A DNA stretch of 6,677 nt from JAVBOP01 sp031550405 (GTDB lineage: Bacteria > Bacteroidota > Ignavibacteria > Kapaibacteriales > UBA2268). Shown here piece after piece: positions 5,860-6,677 of this stretch (within the stretch, counting starts at the first letter, position 1; each line of letters begins with the position of its first letter). Both the position numbers and the translations under genes were made by a program. The stretch spans positions 1-6,677 of the forward strand of contig JAVBOP010000208.1 of assembly GCA_031550405.1 (NCBI GenBank), read 5' to 3'. The notes below the pieces were generated by a model. It was given only the letters and a program-made list of their open reading frames with translations. It made no database searches and had not been told where the DNA came from.

Positions 5860-6524
5860 TCCGCCTTATTAATATTTTTTTTCGCTTTCTTTGGTGCATA
5901 ATCTTTCATTTCTTCAATCGCTCCACCTGCTACAGCCCATAAATACAAACTGGCTACCGAAGCATAAGGCGTGTAGCGTTTCCAATATTTATTAAATTTT
6001 TCTTTATCAATTTCTTTGTGCCGATATACCATACGCAAACCACGAAGAATAGCTAAGTCGCCATAACTTAATATATTAGGACGTTGCATGGAAAATAGCA
6101 TCAACATTTCTGCCGTCCAAATGCCAATACCATCCAATTCGGAAAGTTTGGTGCAAACCTCTTTGTCGGACATCGAATAAAGTGAATTAATATCAAACTC
6201 GCCAGTTATTATTTTCCGTGCAGTTGATTTAATATATGCAGCTTTTTTGAACGTGGTGCCGAATTGTTGCAATTTTTCCAGCGGCATATTATCAATAGCG
6301 ACGGGAGAAATTTTTTGCAATTCCGTTTGCATTCGTTTCCAGATAGTTTTATGTGCTTTTGTTGAAATTTGCTGACCAATAATAGCGTTTACAAGTGCTG
6401 TGAAAAGGTCAGGAATCACAGCTCTTTCTACCATACCAACCTTGTCGATAACCGTAGCCAAACGCTTATCCACCTTCTTCAGATGTTCAATCTCTTTTTC
6501 GCCATACTGGAAATAATTTGACAT
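5853..6524 (-). CDS. DNA-3-methyladenine glycosylase, AlkA/HhH-GPD type (223 aa)
   Basis: The family cuts the glycosidic bond of alkylated purines such as 3-methyladenine, leaving an abasic site for base excision repair. Residues 40-57 (LFTALVNAIIGQQISTKA) are the conserved GQQIS helix. The helix-hairpin-helix with the GPD region is about 127-166: LSELDGIGIWTAEM, then RPNILSYGDLAI. Asp156 in GDLA is the expected catalytic aspartate. There is a single Cys, so no C-terminal iron-sulphur cluster as in endonuclease III/MutY. The length and the lack of the N-terminal TBP-like domain of E. coli AlkA (282 aa) fit the short bacterial and yeast MAG-like group. The tail is Lys-rich (APKKAKKNINK). ATG at 6524 is 26 bp from a good promoter. 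ada follows on the same strand, a natural functional partner. I give no symbol, because alkA is usually kept for the longer form. Confidence 0.93.
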   Translation of the reverse strand: MSNYFQYGEKEIEHLKKVDKRLATVIDKVGMVERAVIPDLFTALVNAIIGQQISTKAHKTIWKRMQTELQKISPVAIDNMPLEKLQQFGTTFKKAAYIKSTARKIITGEFDINSLYSMSDKEVCTKLSELDGIGIWTAEMLMLFSMQRPNILSYGDLAILRGLRMVYRHKEIDKEKFNKYWKRYTPYASVASLYLWAVAGGAIEEMKDYAPKKAKKNINKADL

Positions 6525-6549
6525 ATTTTCAATTATAAATGTATTGCTA

Positions 6550-6580
6550 CAAAATTAAAACTTTATCAATCCATACACAA
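6550..6580 (-). promoter_or_regulatory. Bacteroidota-type promoter for the glycosylase gene
   Basis: The minus strand has TTG (6580-6578), a 20-bp spacer and TAATTTTG (6557-6550), an exact match to TAnnTTTG with ideal spacing. Transcription would begin near 6543, giving a leader of about 20 nt before the ATG at 6524. This is the best promoter in the window. It could also drive ada, since no comparable promoter is seen in front of ada. Confidence 0.6.
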
Positions 6581-6620
6581 CCGAAAAATTAACAACATCG
6601 TTTATTCTTGATTTTTCTGA

Positions 6621-6645
6621 TATTTATTAATTTTTATTCATAAAT
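6621..6645 (-). repeat. AT-rich gene-end element, copy 4 (diverged)
   Basis: These 25 nt match 5836-5860 (copy 3 plus one flanking base on each side) at 21 positions; the four differences are clustered in the AATAA block, here TTTTT. The minus strand reads ATTTATGAATAAAAATTAAT. The GAT-TTA-TGA that ends the glycosylase gene recurs here as TCGATTTATGA, so the copy may mark the end of a minus-strand gene lying mostly outside the window. Too little sequence remains to call that gene. Confidence 0.4.
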
Positions 6646-6677
6646 CGATATAATATACAAAAAACAGCGATATTGGT

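Noticed and set aside
6627..6677. C-terminal fragment of another minus-strand gene at the right edge
   Set aside because: All three minus frames are open to the edge for only 12-16 codons and none is recognisable, so a gene cannot be supported, although repeat copy 4 hints at a gene end.

Overview
The window looks like a piece of a Bacteroidota chromosome. The evidence is a secreted protein opening with the phylum-typical motif GVGIGTDTPDVNAVLDIKD, followed by short Trp/Tyr-rich repeats, and promoters that fit the Bacteroidota pattern (TTG, about 20 bp, TAnnTTTG) better than a sigma-70 pattern. Intergenic DNA is very AT-rich and no Shine-Dalgarno sequences stand out. The genus cannot be told from the sequence. 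There are four complete genes, one gene cut by the left edge, and one possible small ORF.

Layout. (1) Positions 1-2159, minus strand: a 618-residue secreted protein with nine repeats, followed 65 bp downstream by the 5' end of a second exported protein that runs off the left edge. (2) 2160-2591: a 432-bp AT-rich divergent intergenic region with a probable promoter and three short dyads, but no convincing gene. (3) 2592-4610, plus strand: a membrane sensor with a dCache-like periplasmic domain and a poly-HAMP cytoplasmic part like that of chemoreceptors. It ends in an unrecognised helical tail instead of a methyl-accepting signalling hairpin, kinase or cyclase domain. (4) 4631-6524, minus strand, convergent with the sensor: an alkylation-repair pair, an AlkA-type 3-methyladenine DNA glycosylase followed by a complete three-domain Ada regulator/methyltransferase. 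A possible 33-codon ORF ends 2 nt before the ATG of ada.

How the genes work together. The glycosylase removes alkylated bases and Ada transfers methyl groups from O6-methylguanine and, by family analogy, from phosphotriesters, then activates transcription. The two are complementary parts of an adaptive response. The exported-protein genes and the sensor look unrelated to repair; they share only a divergent control region.

The least expected observation is a 19-23 nt AT-only element (core TTTATGAATTTATTTTAAT) at gene ends: after the repeat-protein gene, across the ada stop codon, across the glycosylase stop codon, and as a diverged copy near the right edge. At two of these places it supplies the stop codon. 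The second is the sensor with no recognisable output domain, whose 3' end also drops sharply in G+C.
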